From contig NZ_MKIR01000002.1 in the NCBI RefSeq assembly GCF_001832905.1, positions 1 to 64,000 of the forward strand: a DNA stretch of 64,000 nt, in the 5' to 3' direction. A program made the translations under genes and the position numbers. This DNA comes from Floricoccus tropicus (GTDB taxonomy: Bacteria > Bacillota > Bacilli > Lactobacillales > Streptococcaceae). Below, in pieces: positions 53,474 through 63,855 of this stretch. The stretch's first letter is position 1, and each line of letters begins with the position of its first letter. A model generated the notes under the pieces. It saw only the letters and a program-made list of their open reading frames with translations. It did not search any database and was not told the DNA's origin.

Positions 53474-55123
53474 ATGGCTTTTGATGGAGTATTTCTTCAC
53501 TACATGACTACTGAACTTGTAGATAATCTTGTAGGTGGAAGAATTCAAAAAATAAATCAACCCTTTGATAAGGAACTTGTACTTTCTGTTAGAAATAACG
53601 GAAAATCTCATAAACTTTTACTTTCAGCACATCCGACTTTTGGACGTGTTCAGTTAACAAATACTATATTTGAGAATCCTCAGACTCCAACAACATTTGT
53701 CATGATTCTGCGTAAATATCTTAGTGGTGCATTGATTAATGATATTAAGCAAGTCGAAAATGATCGCCAAATTATTTTCGAAATTGCAAGTAAGAATGAA
53801 ATTGGGGATGCTATGCAGATTGCATTAATCTGTGAAATAATGGGAAAACATTCTAATATTTTATTAGTAGACAGAACTTCGAATAAGATTTTAGAATCAA
53901 TAAAGCACGTCGGTTTTTCTCAAAATGCTTATCGTACAATTTTACCTGGTAGTACTTATATTGCGCCACCAAGTGACAATAAAATTAATCCATTCACTGT
54001 AAGTGATGAAAAATTATTTGATATTCTCCATACTGAGAGTAATCTACAAAAAGTTTTTCAAGGATTGTCTAGAGACACTGCTAAAGCTTTGGGTGAAAAT
54101 ATTGAATCAAACAATAAAATCAAATCCTTCAGAAATTTTTTAGGCACTGAGGTTCCTTCTATTTATTCAGAAATTGATACTTTCTCTGCTGTTAAATTAT
54201 CTGATGACTATATTGAGTTTAATGATCTTTCGGAACTTCTGGATAGTTACTATTCTGATAAAGCTGAACGTGATCGTGTTAGACAAGTAGCAAGTGAAGT
54301 AATTCGAAAAGTAGATAACGAACTTAAAAAGAATCGCCAAAAACTCAAAAAGCAAGAAAAGGAATTAGCGGCAACTGATAATGCTGAAGACTTTAGGCAA
54401 AAAGGTGAATTGCTAACTACGTTTTTACATGATGTTCCAAATAATCAAGATAGCGTAGAACTTGATAATTATTACACAAACGAAAAAATAACTATCCCCC
54501 TTAATAAGGCTTTGACACCAAATCAAAATGCTCAACGTTACTTCCACCGCTATCAAAAATTAAAACAGGCTGTTAAACATTTAAATGGATTGATTGAACA
54601 GACCAAACAGACAATTCAATATTTAGAGTCAGTTGAAAATTCACTTGCACAAGCAGATTTATCTGAAATAGCGGAAATCAAAGAAGAATTAATCCAAACT
54701 GGTTATATTAAAATTAAACGCCGTGATAATAAACGCCAAAAATTAAAAGAACCAGAAAAATATATTGCAAGTGATGGCAGTGTTATTTTAGTTGGGAAAA
54801 ATAATCTACAAAATGAACAGTTGACCTTTAAAATTGCTCGAAAAGATGATCTATGGTTCCATGCTAAAGATATTCCTGGTAGTCACGTTATCTTAAAAGA
54901 TAATCATAACCCAAGTGATGATGTTATAACTGAAGCAGCAATGCTTGCAGCTTATTTTTCAAAAGCCCGAATGTCTAATTTAGTTCAAGTTGATATGATT
55001 GAAACCAAAAAACTAAATAAACCTACAGGTACTCCTCCCGGATTTGTTACCTATACTGGACAAAAGACCATCCGTGTAACTCCAGATGAGGATAAAATTA
55101 AAGAAATGAAAGTATCAAAATAA
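53474..55123 (+). CDS. rqcH: Ribosome quality control protein RqcH (NFACT, FbpA/PavA family)
   Basis: 549 residues. NFACT-N domain (MAFDGVFLHYMTTELVDNLVGGRIQKI), helical coiled-coil middle (about 270-420) and the C-terminal NFACT-R domain (DDLWFHAKDIPGSHVILKDN, AAMLAAYFSKAR). Bacterial RqcH binds stalled 50S-peptidyl-tRNA and adds alanine tails. Streptococcal homologues were named fibronectin-binding proteins (FbpA/PavA). Confidence 0.94.
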   Translation: MAFDGVFLHYMTTELVDNLVGGRIQKINQPFDKELVLSVRNNGKSHKLLLSAHPTFGRVQLTNTIFENPQTPTTFVMILRKYLSGALINDIKQVENDRQIIFEIASKNEIGDAMQIALICEIMGKHSNILLVDRTSNKILESIKHVGFSQNAYRTILPGSTYIAPPSDNKINPFTVSDEKLFDILHTESNLQKVFQGLSRDTAKALGENIESNNKIKSFRNFLGTEVPSIYSEIDTFSAVKLSDDYIEFNDLSELLDSYYSDKAERDRVRQVASEVIRKVDNELKKNRQKLKKQEKELAATDNAEDFRQKGELLTTFLHDVPNNQDSVELDNYYTNEKITIPLNKALTPNQNAQRYFHRYQKLKQAVKHLNGLIEQTKQTIQYLESVENSLAQADLSEIAEIKEELIQTGYIKIKRRDNKRQKLKEPEKYIASDGSVILVGKNNLQNEQLTFKIARKDDLWFHAKDIPGSHVILKDNHNPSDDVITEAAMLAAYFSKARMSNLVQVDMIETKKLNKPTGTPPGFVTYTGQKTIRVTPDEDKIKEMKVSK

Positions 55124-55136
55124 AAGGATACAATTT

Positions 55137-55226
55137 ATAAAAAGGATATTAAAAGGTCTCGTAATTATTACTGGATCTTTTGTTGCAATACTTTTTAATT
55201 TGATTAGTACAGAAAAACACAAATAG
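55137..55226 (+). pseudogene. Possible tiny membrane peptide with ATA in place of ATG
   Basis: A 29-codon frame (ending ...LISTEKHK) follows rqcH, with a hydrophobic segment LVIITGSFVAILFNLI. AAAGGA lies nine bases upstream of an ATA where the start would be. Either a gene that lost its start codon, a non-canonical start, or chance. The rest of 55124-55365 holds the ldh promoter. Confidence 0.25.
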
Positions 55227-55280
55227 TGAAATTTTCATTGAAAGTTACTGAAAATATTCACAGAATATGGCTATTTTTAA

Positions 55281-56346
<1,066 letters not shown>

Positions 56347-56360
56347 TTTTTAAGAAACTA

Positions 56361-56388
56361 AAAACTTCTCCATTGGGGAAGTTTTTTT
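56361..56388. terminator. Terminator of ldh
   Basis: AAAACTTC and GAAGTTTT arms with a GC-containing top and a T-run; it also overlaps the end of the convergent gene. Confidence 0.85.
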
Positions 56389-57166
56389 ATTGTATATTTA
56401 ATTGATCTAGCATATATTTTGCAAATAAAACAAGACTTCCGTCGCTATAGCATGCATCTTGACCTTCATATTCATTTATGGCTGATAAAATTAATATCTT
56501 AAACTCTTCACTAATATCAGTAATATTATTTAAAATCCATCTACCACCATCTACCTTAGAAAATATTTTTTCAGTATTCCTAAAAGCCAAACTTCGACAA
56601 AGGTTTAAAATTGTATATGTTGGTGTAGAAATAATTGAAATCTCAGCTTCGGCTATATCACTTAAAACTGAATTCCAGTAAATATCTTTAGACACTATTG
56701 AAAAAATTTCTTTTGGACTCGGTCCATATAATGCTTTTCCACTTTGATTAATCACTGCAATGTGAACTGCTAAATCACCGTCAACTCCATGCATTTCTTC
56801 AATATATTTCAAAGGATTGCTTAAATAATTTTCTAAATGATAATCAGAAAAATGAAAATCAAATTCCATCTCTTCTTCAATTACTTTTCTACAATCTTCA
56901 GCAAGTAAAATATGAAATTCCAAACCCTTTCTAGGTGCTAAAGGCAAAAGTTTTTCAATTACATCCTGCATTATTTTTTCTTTAACAGAAGTTGATAATT
57001 TTTTATTAACTACAATTATATAATCAAGATCACTAATTGACGGGTTAAAAGAACCAAGTACTGTAGAGCCATGTAGATATATGCCAAGAAGATTTTCTTT
57101 TAATATGTTTTTCGATGAAATTATAATATTTTCTAGTAATTTATTAGTATTTTTATCAAAATTCAT
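56387..57166 (-). CDS. Aminoglycoside nucleotidyltransferase-like protein (AadA/ANT type)
   Basis: 259 residues. Nucleotidyltransferase motif YLHGSTVLGSFNPSISDLDYI (GS plus DxD, about residues 27-47), followed by an AadA-type C-terminal DUF4111 region (ALYGPSPKEIF, YTILNLCRSLAF). AadA/ANT(9) enzymes adenylylate streptomycin or spectinomycin. No mobile element is near and base composition matches the neighbours, so this is probably an intrinsic gene whose resistance activity is unproven. Confidence 0.78.
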   Translation of the reverse strand: MNFDKNTNKLLENIIISSKNILKENLLGIYLHGSTVLGSFNPSISDLDYIIVVNKKLSTSVKEKIMQDVIEKLLPLAPRKGLEFHILLAEDCRKVIEEEMEFDFHFSDYHLENYLSNPLKYIEEMHGVDGDLAVHIAVINQSGKALYGPSPKEIFSIVSKDIYWNSVLSDIAEAEISIISTPTYTILNLCRSLAFRNTEKIFSKVDGGRWILNNITDISEEFKILILSAINEYEGQDACYSDGSLVLFAKYMLDQLNIQ

Positions 57167-57211
57167 ATATTCTTTCCTCTATATTTTTTAACCATTATAA
57201 CATTTTGATAG

Positions 57212-57240
57212 AAAAAAAGCAGTGCGTGCTCGCACTGCCA
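57212..57240 (-). terminator. Terminator of the nupABC operon
   Basis: GCAGTGCG (57219-57226), loop TGCT, CGCACTGC (57231-57238); T-run on the - strand. Confidence 0.85.
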
Positions 57241-57260
57241 AAATATTTATCAAAATCTTT

Positions 57261-58217
57261 TTATTTTGATTTGATATAATTGATACCATTAGCTTTTGGT
57301 CCAGTAGAACGACCTAAGAATAGCGCAAGTACTACTATTGTTAATACATAAGGCGCAATTTGTAGGTAAACAATTGGAATATTTGAGAATAATGGAAGTT
57401 GTCCACCAATTACTGATAAACTTTGAGATAATCCAAAGAATAGACTGGCAAGCATTGCTCCTATCGGATTCCACTTACCAAATATCATTGCTGCCATGGC
57501 GATGAAACCTTGACCTGCAATTGTTGTTCCACTAAAGTTTACTGAAATTGACTGAGCAAATACTGCTCCACCTAAGCCTCCAAGGAAACCTGAAATCATG
57601 ACTCCAGCATAACGCATTTTATAAACGTTGATACCAAGTGTATCAGCTGCTTGAGGATTTTCACCGACACTACGTAAACGCAATCCGAAGCGTGTCTTAA
57701 ATAGAATGAACCATGCAATAAATGAAATTAATACTGCAACATATCCAACTAATGAAGTTTTTTGGAAGAAAATCGGTCCAATAACAGGGATTTTAGAAAG
57801 AACTGGAAAATCAAAATACCCAAAACTTTGATTGATATTATCTGTTTGCCCTTTTTTGTAAAGAATTTTAGTAAGGAAGACTGATAATGCTGGGGCCATA
57901 AGGTTAATTACAGTACCAGAGATAATTTGATTTGCACGTAGTGATACTGATGCTAGGGCGTGAATTAATGAGAATAGTATTCCAATTGCACCACCAACTA
58001 AACAAGCAATCCAAGGAGTAGCTTTCCCAAGTTGAGAAGCAAAAGTTAAGTTAAATACGATTGATGAGAATGCACCCATAACCATAATTCCTTCAAGACC
58101 AACATTTACTACCCCACCACGTTCAGAGAAAGTTCCACCTAAACTTGTTAGAATTAAAGGAGTTGCATAGATTAACATTGAAGATACTAATAATTGTAGC
58201 ATTGTAGTTAAACTCAT
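57261..58217 (-). CDS. nupC: Nucleoside ABC transporter permease NupC-like
   Basis: 318 residues, about nine membrane segments. GGTFSERGGVVNVGLEGIMVMGAF is the characteristic motif of this permease family (YufQ, RbsC-like). Its ATG overlaps the stop of nupB. With nupA, nupB and BmpA it forms the lactococcal type BmpA-NupABC importer for nucleosides. Confidence 0.9.
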   Translation of the reverse strand: MSLTTMLQLLVSSMLIYATPLILTSLGGTFSERGGVVNVGLEGIMVMGAFSSIVFNLTFASQLGKATPWIACLVGGAIGILFSLIHALASVSLRANQIISGTVINLMAPALSVFLTKILYKKGQTDNINQSFGYFDFPVLSKIPVIGPIFFQKTSLVGYVAVLISFIAWFILFKTRFGLRLRSVGENPQAADTLGINVYKMRYAGVMISGFLGGLGGAVFAQSISVNFSGTTIAGQGFIAMAAMIFGKWNPIGAMLASLFFGLSQSLSVIGGQLPLFSNIPIVYLQIAPYVLTIVVLALFLGRSTGPKANGINYIKSK

Positions 58218-59281
58218 TATGCTTTACCTCCTTTTTTCTTGAAGTCTGGTACAATTTTTTCAATAACATATTTAATACCAACGAAAAAGATGATACTTGC
58301 AATTACTACACTTACAATTTCAGGAGGAATACCCGTCTTGTTCATTCCTGGTGCTCCTACTTTAAGTATTGAGAATAAGAACGAAGAGAAAAGGATTCCA
58401 AGTGGACTATTTTGTCCCAAAAGTGCTACGGCCATTCCATCAAAACCAATTGATAGACTAGTTGGTTGGACAAAGAAATTTTGGAAAGTTCCTAAACCTT
58501 CAACAGCTCCACCTAAACCAGATAAAGATCCTGCAATAAGCATCGAACTTACTACGATACGTTTACTCGACATACCTGCATATTCACTTGCATATGGATT
58601 CAAACCAACTGAACGAATTTCAAAACCAAGTGTTGTCTTAGTAATTAGGATGTAAATAAGTATGATAGCAATTATTGCAATAAAGATACCTATATTTAAA
58701 CGAGAGTTATTTGTCATAGATGACAGCCAACTAGTTCTAAATGTTGCATTTTTACTTACTTGAATAGTTGAATCTTTTTCAGCAAGAATTTTTGGATTGA
58801 AAATATAATGAATTAGGTATGTTGAGATAAATAGATAAACATAGTTTAACATGATAGTCACGATAACTTCACTTGTCCCTAAGTAAGCTTTAAGAATACC
58901 TGGAATAGCTGCGGAAAGCGCACCTGCGATCATACCAACTATAACTAGTAAAGGAATCATGAGAGGTCTTGGAATATCAGGGAATGATAGAGCAAACCAA
59001 ATGCTTGCTACCCATCCACACAATGCTTGTCCACTCATACCAATGTTGAAAAGTCCAGCTTGACTTGCTACTGCAAAACTAAGTGCAGTTAAAATTAACG
59101 GACCCATAGTTCTAAACACTTCACCAACACTTCGTGTAGTACCAAATGCAGAATTTAATAAATCTTCATAGCCCCACAAAGGATTGTATCCAAATATTAA
59201 CATGATGATTGCTCCAAATGCAAACCCAAACAATACTGCTAAAACTGGTACTAAGATTTTCTTTAAATCTAATGATTTCAT
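58217..59281 (-). CDS. nupB: Nucleoside ABC transporter permease NupB-like
   Basis: 354 residues, about nine membrane segments. SQAGLFNIGMSGQALCGWVASIW and the loop with EIRSVGLNPYASEYAGMSSKRI are typical of YufP/NupB. Starts 31 bp after the ATPase gene. Confidence 0.9.
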   Translation of the reverse strand: MKSLDLKKILVPVLAVLFGFAFGAIIMLIFGYNPLWGYEDLLNSAFGTTRSVGEVFRTMGPLILTALSFAVASQAGLFNIGMSGQALCGWVASIWFALSFPDIPRPLMIPLLVIVGMIAGALSAAIPGILKAYLGTSEVIVTIMLNYVYLFISTYLIHYIFNPKILAEKDSTIQVSKNATFRTSWLSSMTNNSRLNIGIFIAIIAIILIYILITKTTLGFEIRSVGLNPYASEYAGMSSKRIVVSSMLIAGSLSGLGGAVEGLGTFQNFFVQPTSLSIGFDGMAVALLGQNSPLGILFSSFLFSILKVGAPGMNKTGIPPEIVSVVIASIIFFVGIKYVIEKIVPDFKKKGGKA

Positions 59282-59311
59282 AATTATTTTGGCTAAATCT
59301 CGGAAGAGATA

Positions 59312-60835
59312 TTACTTAGCCTCTCCTCCTTTCCCACCTACCATAAGAATACCAAGTTCTTGTTTATCGGTATCTTCTGGAGTTACGATTCCTTGAATTT
59401 TACCACTATGGATTACAGCAATTCTATCAGAAACATTTAGAATTTCATCAAGTTCAAAGCTAACAACAAGTACGGCTTTACCTTCATCACGTGCTTGAAT
59501 TAAACGTTTATGGATATATTCAATTGCACCAACATCAAGTCCACGCGTCGGTTGACTTACAATTAGTAAATCTGGATTTAAATCTATTTCACGTGCGATG
59601 ATTGCTTTCTGTTGATTACCACCGGATAATGCTTTTGCTGGTACAACTTCACTTGCAGTACGAACATCAAATTCTTCAATAAGTTTTCTTGCATGTGAAT
59701 TTATATTGTTATAATTTAATATACCGTTTTTACTAAGTGGTTCTTTGTAATAAGTTTGTAGGGCAATGTTTTCTGCCAATGTCATGTCAAGAACAAGTCC
59801 ATCACGATGCCTATCTTCAGGAACATGACCAACAGCCATTTCGGTTATCTTTCGTGGAGTGAGGTTAGTTGCATCTTGACCTTTAATTTTGACTACTCCA
59901 CTTTCAACCTTACGTAACCCAGTTATTGCTTGGATCAGTTCACTTTGACCATTACCATCAATACCTGCTATACCAACAATCTCACCAGCCCTAACTTGTA
60001 AACTTAAGTCATTAACAGCTGGTACACCGCGACTTTCATTAACAACTAATGAATCAATTTCCAGAACAACTTCTTTAGGTTGAGCAGGTTTCTTTTCAGT
60101 TTTGAATGAAACGCTGTGCCCTACCATCATCTCGGCAAGCTCTTTATTACTTCTACCTTCTACACTAACAGTATCAATCATTTTACCACGACGGATTACT
60201 GTTACACGGTCAGCAACTTCACGAATTTCATCAAGCTTATGAGTAATCAAAATTATTGATTTTCCTTCTTTAGAAAGTTCTTTCATAATTTGCATCAATT
60301 CAGTGATTTCTGCAGGAGTTAATACAGCTGTAGGCTCATCAAAAATAATTATATCTGCTTTTCTGTACAAAGTCTTGATAATCTCAACCCTTTGTTGCTG
60401 TCCAACCCCAATGTCTTTAATATAGGCATTAGGTGTCACCTGTAATCCATAGCGCTTAGAAAGGGCTTCTATTTTTTTTGCAGCATCCTTTGTATCTAAA
60501 ACTAGTCCCTTAGTATTTTCGTCACCAAGTATAATATTTTCAGTAACTGTAAAAGCGTCAATCAACATAAAATGTTGGTGGACCATACCAATTCCAAGTT
60601 TTGTAGCCTTTGATGGTGAATCGATATTTTCGACTTTGCCATTAATTAATATTTCACCACTTGTAGGTTCCAAAAGTCCAGCCAACATATTCATTAATGT
60701 TGATTTACCCGCACCATTTTCACCAAGAAGGGCATGAATCTCTCCTTTACGAAGTGTCAGATTGATATTATCATTTGCAACAAAGTTGCCAAATACCTTT
60801 GTGACATTTCGCATTTCAATAACATTTTCAGTCAT
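59312..60835 (-). CDS. nupA: Nucleoside ABC transporter ATPase NupA-like (two ATPase domains)
   Basis: 507 residues with two ABC domains. First: Walker A GENGAGKSTLMN, signature-like IGVGQQQRVEI, Walker B IIIFDEPTAVL. Second: degenerate Walker A GIAGIDGNGQSEL, signature LSGGNQQKAI, and LLIVSQPTRGLD, in which the Walker-B Glu is replaced as usual in sugar-type ABC ATPases. Confidence 0.93.
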   Translation of the reverse strand: MTENVIEMRNVTKVFGNFVANDNINLTLRKGEIHALLGENGAGKSTLMNMLAGLLEPTSGEILINGKVENIDSPSKATKLGIGMVHQHFMLIDAFTVTENIILGDENTKGLVLDTKDAAKKIEALSKRYGLQVTPNAYIKDIGVGQQQRVEIIKTLYRKADIIIFDEPTAVLTPAEITELMQIMKELSKEGKSIILITHKLDEIREVADRVTVIRRGKMIDTVSVEGRSNKELAEMMVGHSVSFKTEKKPAQPKEVVLEIDSLVVNESRGVPAVNDLSLQVRAGEIVGIAGIDGNGQSELIQAITGLRKVESGVVKIKGQDATNLTPRKITEMAVGHVPEDRHRDGLVLDMTLAENIALQTYYKEPLSKNGILNYNNINSHARKLIEEFDVRTASEVVPAKALSGGNQQKAIIAREIDLNPDLLIVSQPTRGLDVGAIEYIHKRLIQARDEGKAVLVVSFELDEILNVSDRIAVIHSGKIQGIVTPEDTDKQELGILMVGGKGGEAK

Positions 60836-60945
60836 TAATTTTTGTCCTCATAATTTTCCTACATAAATAAAATAAGTTCATATTGAATAACATATATATC
60901 ATTAATTATATCAAAAATCCTTATATTTGTAATCACTATAAATTT

Positions 60946-60976
60946 AAAAAAACGAGAGAAGAACTCTCGTTTTTTT
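60946..60976 (-). terminator. Terminator between bmpA2 and nupA
   Basis: AAAAAAACGAGAG and CTCTCGTTTTTTT arms around AAGAA. It should reduce but need not stop read-through into nupABC. Confidence 0.8.
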
Positions 60977-60997
60977 AATTTATTTTAATTAAAATAA

Positions 60998-62056
60998 TTA
61001 TTTTTCAGGTACTTCTACTTTACCTTCTTTAATTTCTGTACGAGCAGAATCAACAGCTTTCTTAGCATCATCGTTTAAGTTAGTTTCAGCAAACTCAACT
61101 GATCCATCTTTAATACCAAATACTTCGTGTTTTCCACCAGGGAAGTTACCTTTAAGAGTTTCATCACTTAGGTTTTTAACTACAGCGCCAACACCTTTAA
61201 TTGTTGAACCAAGTACAAAGTTAGAATCTTTACCATCTTTAGATTTGTAGTTTCCTTCATCTTTTTGGTCACGGTCTACACCAATAACCCAAACTTTATC
61301 AGCTTCATTTTTGCTTTCATTTTCAGCTTTAGCAGCAGAGAATACTCCGTTACCTACACCACCAGCAGCTTGATAAATTACATCAATTCCACTTGCATAT
61401 TGAGCAGCTGCAATAGTTTTACCTTTAGCGGCATCTGAAAAGCTTGCTGCGTAATCAATTTTAATATCGATGTCTTTATTTACTGATTTAACACCAGCAA
61501 CAAAACCTTTTTCAAAACGAGTGATTACAGGTCCTTCTACACCACCAATAAATCCAACTTTATTAGTTTTTGTTGTTTTAGCAGCTGCAACTCCAGCAAG
61601 ATATGCACCTTCATTATCTGCAAAAGTCGCACTTGTAACGTTATCTTTACCTTCGATAACATCATCAATCAATACAAATTTAGTATCTTTATTATCATCT
61701 GCTGCATCTGAAACAGCTTTAGTTAGCTTGTATCCAACACCAAAGATTAATCCATATCCATTTGAAACAGCTTCATTAAAGTTATTTGAGAAATCAGCTT
61801 CTGTTGTTGATTGGAAGTAAGTAAAACCTTTATCTTTACTTAAATCATGTTCTTTACCCCAAGCTTGCATACCTTCCCAAGCTGATTGGTTAAATGAACG
61901 GTCATCAACACCACCAGTATCAGTTACCATTGCTACTTTAAGATCAGTTTTTCCTTCAGATTTGCTACCTGAATCTTTAGCATCACGAGAACCACAAGCC
62001 GCAAGTGACAATACAGCAACTGCTGCAAGTCCAGTACCTAAAACACGTTTGTTCAT
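60998..62056 (-). CDS. bmpA: BmpA-family nucleoside-binding lipoprotein, copy 2
   Basis: 352 residues. Lipobox LAAC (Cys21). KVAMVTDTGGVDDRSFNQSAWEGMQAWGKE is diagnostic of the BMP/PnrA family, followed by VGFIGGVEGPVITRFEKGFVAG and YQAAGGVGNGVFSAAK. Binds nucleosides for NupABC. Own promoter and terminator; nearest to nupA. Confidence 0.93.
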   Translation of the reverse strand: MNKRVLGTGLAAVAVLSLAACGSRDAKDSGSKSEGKTDLKVAMVTDTGGVDDRSFNQSAWEGMQAWGKEHDLSKDKGFTYFQSTTEADFSNNFNEAVSNGYGLIFGVGYKLTKAVSDAADDNKDTKFVLIDDVIEGKDNVTSATFADNEGAYLAGVAAAKTTKTNKVGFIGGVEGPVITRFEKGFVAGVKSVNKDIDIKIDYAASFSDAAKGKTIAAAQYASGIDVIYQAAGGVGNGVFSAAKAENESKNEADKVWVIGVDRDQKDEGNYKSKDGKDSNFVLGSTIKGVGAVVKNLSDETLKGNFPGGKHEVFGIKDGSVEFAETNLNDDAKKAVDSARTEIKEGKVEVPEK

Positions 62057-62128
62057 AATAAAATGAAGCCTCCATTTTTTCTATTTTTTTAGTTGAGATA
62101 ATTACTTATGTAATCACTTTTCATACAA

Positions 62129-62157
62129 ATTATAATATATTTAGGTCATATTTTCAA
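62129..62157 (-). promoter_or_regulatory. Promoter of bmpA copy 2
   Basis: On the - strand TTGAAA (62152-62157), 17-bp spacer, TATAAT (62129-62134). Confidence 0.75.
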
Positions 62158-62248
62158 CATATTCTTAAGTTTAAAAACACTGTAAGTGTTTGCAAAACTC
62201 CAAAAACCGAACGTTAAAAATTTATTAATTTAATTGTTTTGTACAATA

Positions 62249-62282
62249 AAACCCTTAAATACTGTAGTATCAAGGGTTTATT
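62249..62282 (-). terminator. Terminator after bmpA copy 1
   Basis: AAACCCTT and AAGGGTTT arms (with a second inner ATAC/GTAT pairing) and T's on the - strand. Confidence 0.75.
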
Positions 62283-62289
62283 TATGATT

Positions 62290-63342
62290 TTATTTTTCTG
62301 GAACTGTTATTTTTCCGTCTTTAATTTGAGTACGAGCATCAGCTACTGCAGCTTTTGCTTCATCATTTAGATTAGTTTCGGCAAAATCAACTGAACCATC
62401 TTTTATTCCGTATGCAGTATGTTTACCACCTGGGAATTTACCATCAACAGTTTCATCACTTACAATTTGAAGAACTTGTCCAACTTTTTTAATCGTAGAA
62501 CCAAGTACAAAGTTAGAATCTTTTCCATCTTTAGACTTGTAATTTCCTTCGTCTTTTTGATCACGGTCTACACCGATAACCCAAACTTTATCTGCTTCAT
62601 TTTTGTTTTCATTTTCAGCTTTGGCAGCAGAGAAAACACCATTACCAACACCGCCTGCAGCTTGGAAGATGACATCTGTCCCTGTTGCATACTGTGCACT
62701 TGCAATTGTCTTACCTTTTGCAGCATCAGAGAAACTTGCAGCATAGTCAACTTTTACTTCAATATCTTTATTTACTGATTTTGCCCCAGAAACATAACCT
62801 GCTTCAAAGCGTTTGATTACAACATTCTCAACTCCACCGATAAATCCGATTTTATTTGTTTTAGTAGATTTTGCCGCAGCAACACCCGCTAGATATGCTC
62901 CTTCTTGGTCAGCAAAAGTTGCACTTGCAACATTATCTTTCCCATCAACTACATTATCAATAATAACAAATTTTGTATCTTTGTTATTATTAGCTGCTTC
63001 AGTCAAAGCATCTGTAAGCTTATATCCAATACCAAATACTAAATTATAGCCACTAGAAACTGCTTGCTCAAAATTGTTAGCAAATTCAGATTCAGTATTT
63101 GATTGAAAATAGGTAAAACCATTATCTTTTGATAATCCATGTTCTTTACCCCAAGCTTGCAAACCTTCCCATGCAGATTGGTTGAATGAACGGTCATCAA
63201 TACCACCAGTATCTGAAACCATTGCTACTTTAAGATCAGTATCACCTTTTTTATCACTAGAAGATTTGTCACGTGAACCACACGCAACAAGTGATAATAC
63301 AGCAACTGCTGAGAGTCCAAAACCTAAAACTTTTTTGTTCAT
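62290..63342 (-). CDS. BmpA-family nucleoside-binding lipoprotein, copy 1
   Basis: 350 residues, closely similar along its whole length to the copy downstream (same DTGG(I/V)DDRSFNQSAWEG and a shared block VWVIGVDRDQKDEGNYKSKD). Lipobox LVAC (Cys21). Differences cluster in surface stretches and in VENVVIKRFEAGYVSG. Tandem duplication, each copy with its own promoter and terminator. Confidence 0.92.
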   Translation of the reverse strand: MNKKVLGFGLSAVAVLSLVACGSRDKSSSDKKGDTDLKVAMVSDTGGIDDRSFNQSAWEGLQAWGKEHGLSKDNGFTYFQSNTESEFANNFEQAVSSGYNLVFGIGYKLTDALTEAANNNKDTKFVIIDNVVDGKDNVASATFADQEGAYLAGVAAAKSTKTNKIGFIGGVENVVIKRFEAGYVSGAKSVNKDIEVKVDYAASFSDAAKGKTIASAQYATGTDVIFQAAGGVGNGVFSAAKAENENKNEADKVWVIGVDRDQKDEGNYKSKDGKDSNFVLGSTIKKVGQVLQIVSDETVDGKFPGGKHTAYGIKDGSVDFAETNLNDEAKAAVADARTQIKDGKITVPEK

Positions 63343-63399
63343 TTAATAATAAACCACCTTTATTTGATTCTATACGCATAATTATGCTTACAATCGTCC

Positions 63400-63428
63400 A
63401 TTATATTATAGATATTGTAAAATGACAA
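63400..63428 (-). promoter_or_regulatory. Promoter of bmpA copy 1
   Basis: On the - strand TTGTCA (63423-63428), 17-bp spacer, TATAAT (63400-63405). Confidence 0.75.
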
Positions 63429-63456
63429 TATAAATTTACCTAAAGGGTGAAAAATA

Positions 63457-63855
63457 TCAATTCAATTCATCAAATTGATAAGGAAGAAGTTCCTCTACGG
63501 TTGTTTTCTTCACTTCTAAATGTTTAGAGATCAAGTAAACAGGTAAATCCTTATCAAAGAATTCTGCCATGACTTGTCGACATGCTCCGCATGGTGAAAT
63601 AGGTTTTACGGCTTTTTCACCGTATACTGCAAGAGCAACAAAATCACCTTTTTCTTCGCCATCACTAATTGCCTTAAAAATTGCTGTTCTTTCAGCACAA
63701 TTAGTCAGTCCAAAAGATGCATTTTCAATATTACAACCTTCAAATATTTTTCCATCAATTGTAAGTAATGCTGCTCCTACTTGAAAATCTGAATAAGGAA
63801 CATATGCTGTTTTACTTGCATTAACAGCTACATCTTGAAGCTTCTTAATATCCAT
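63457..63855 (-). CDS. cdd: Cytidine deaminase
   Basis: 132 residues from ATG 63855; a GTG five codons upstream lacks an RBS. Zinc site [23 protein letters not shown] (CAE) and [14 protein letters not shown] (PCxxC). Deaminates cytidine and deoxycytidine to uridine and deoxyuridine. Its start overlaps the end of deoC, so deoC-cdd are coupled; salvage genes sit beside the nucleoside importer. Confidence 0.95.
   Translation of the reverse strand: MDIKKLQDVAVNASKTAYVPYSDFQVGAALLTIDGKIFEGCNIENASFGLTNCAERTAIFKAISDGEEKGDFVALAVYGEKAVKPISPCGACRQVMAEFFDKDLPVYLISKHLEVKKTTVEELLPYQFDELN

Noticed and set aside
58239-58655. 138-codon + strand frame over nupB
   Set aside because: Antisense shadow of a conserved permease gene; composition (many Pro/Ser/Lys) is that of a reverse frame.
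62419-62778. 119-codon + strand frame over bmpA copy 1
   Set aside because: Phe/Thr/Ile-rich reverse frame of a clear lipoprotein gene.
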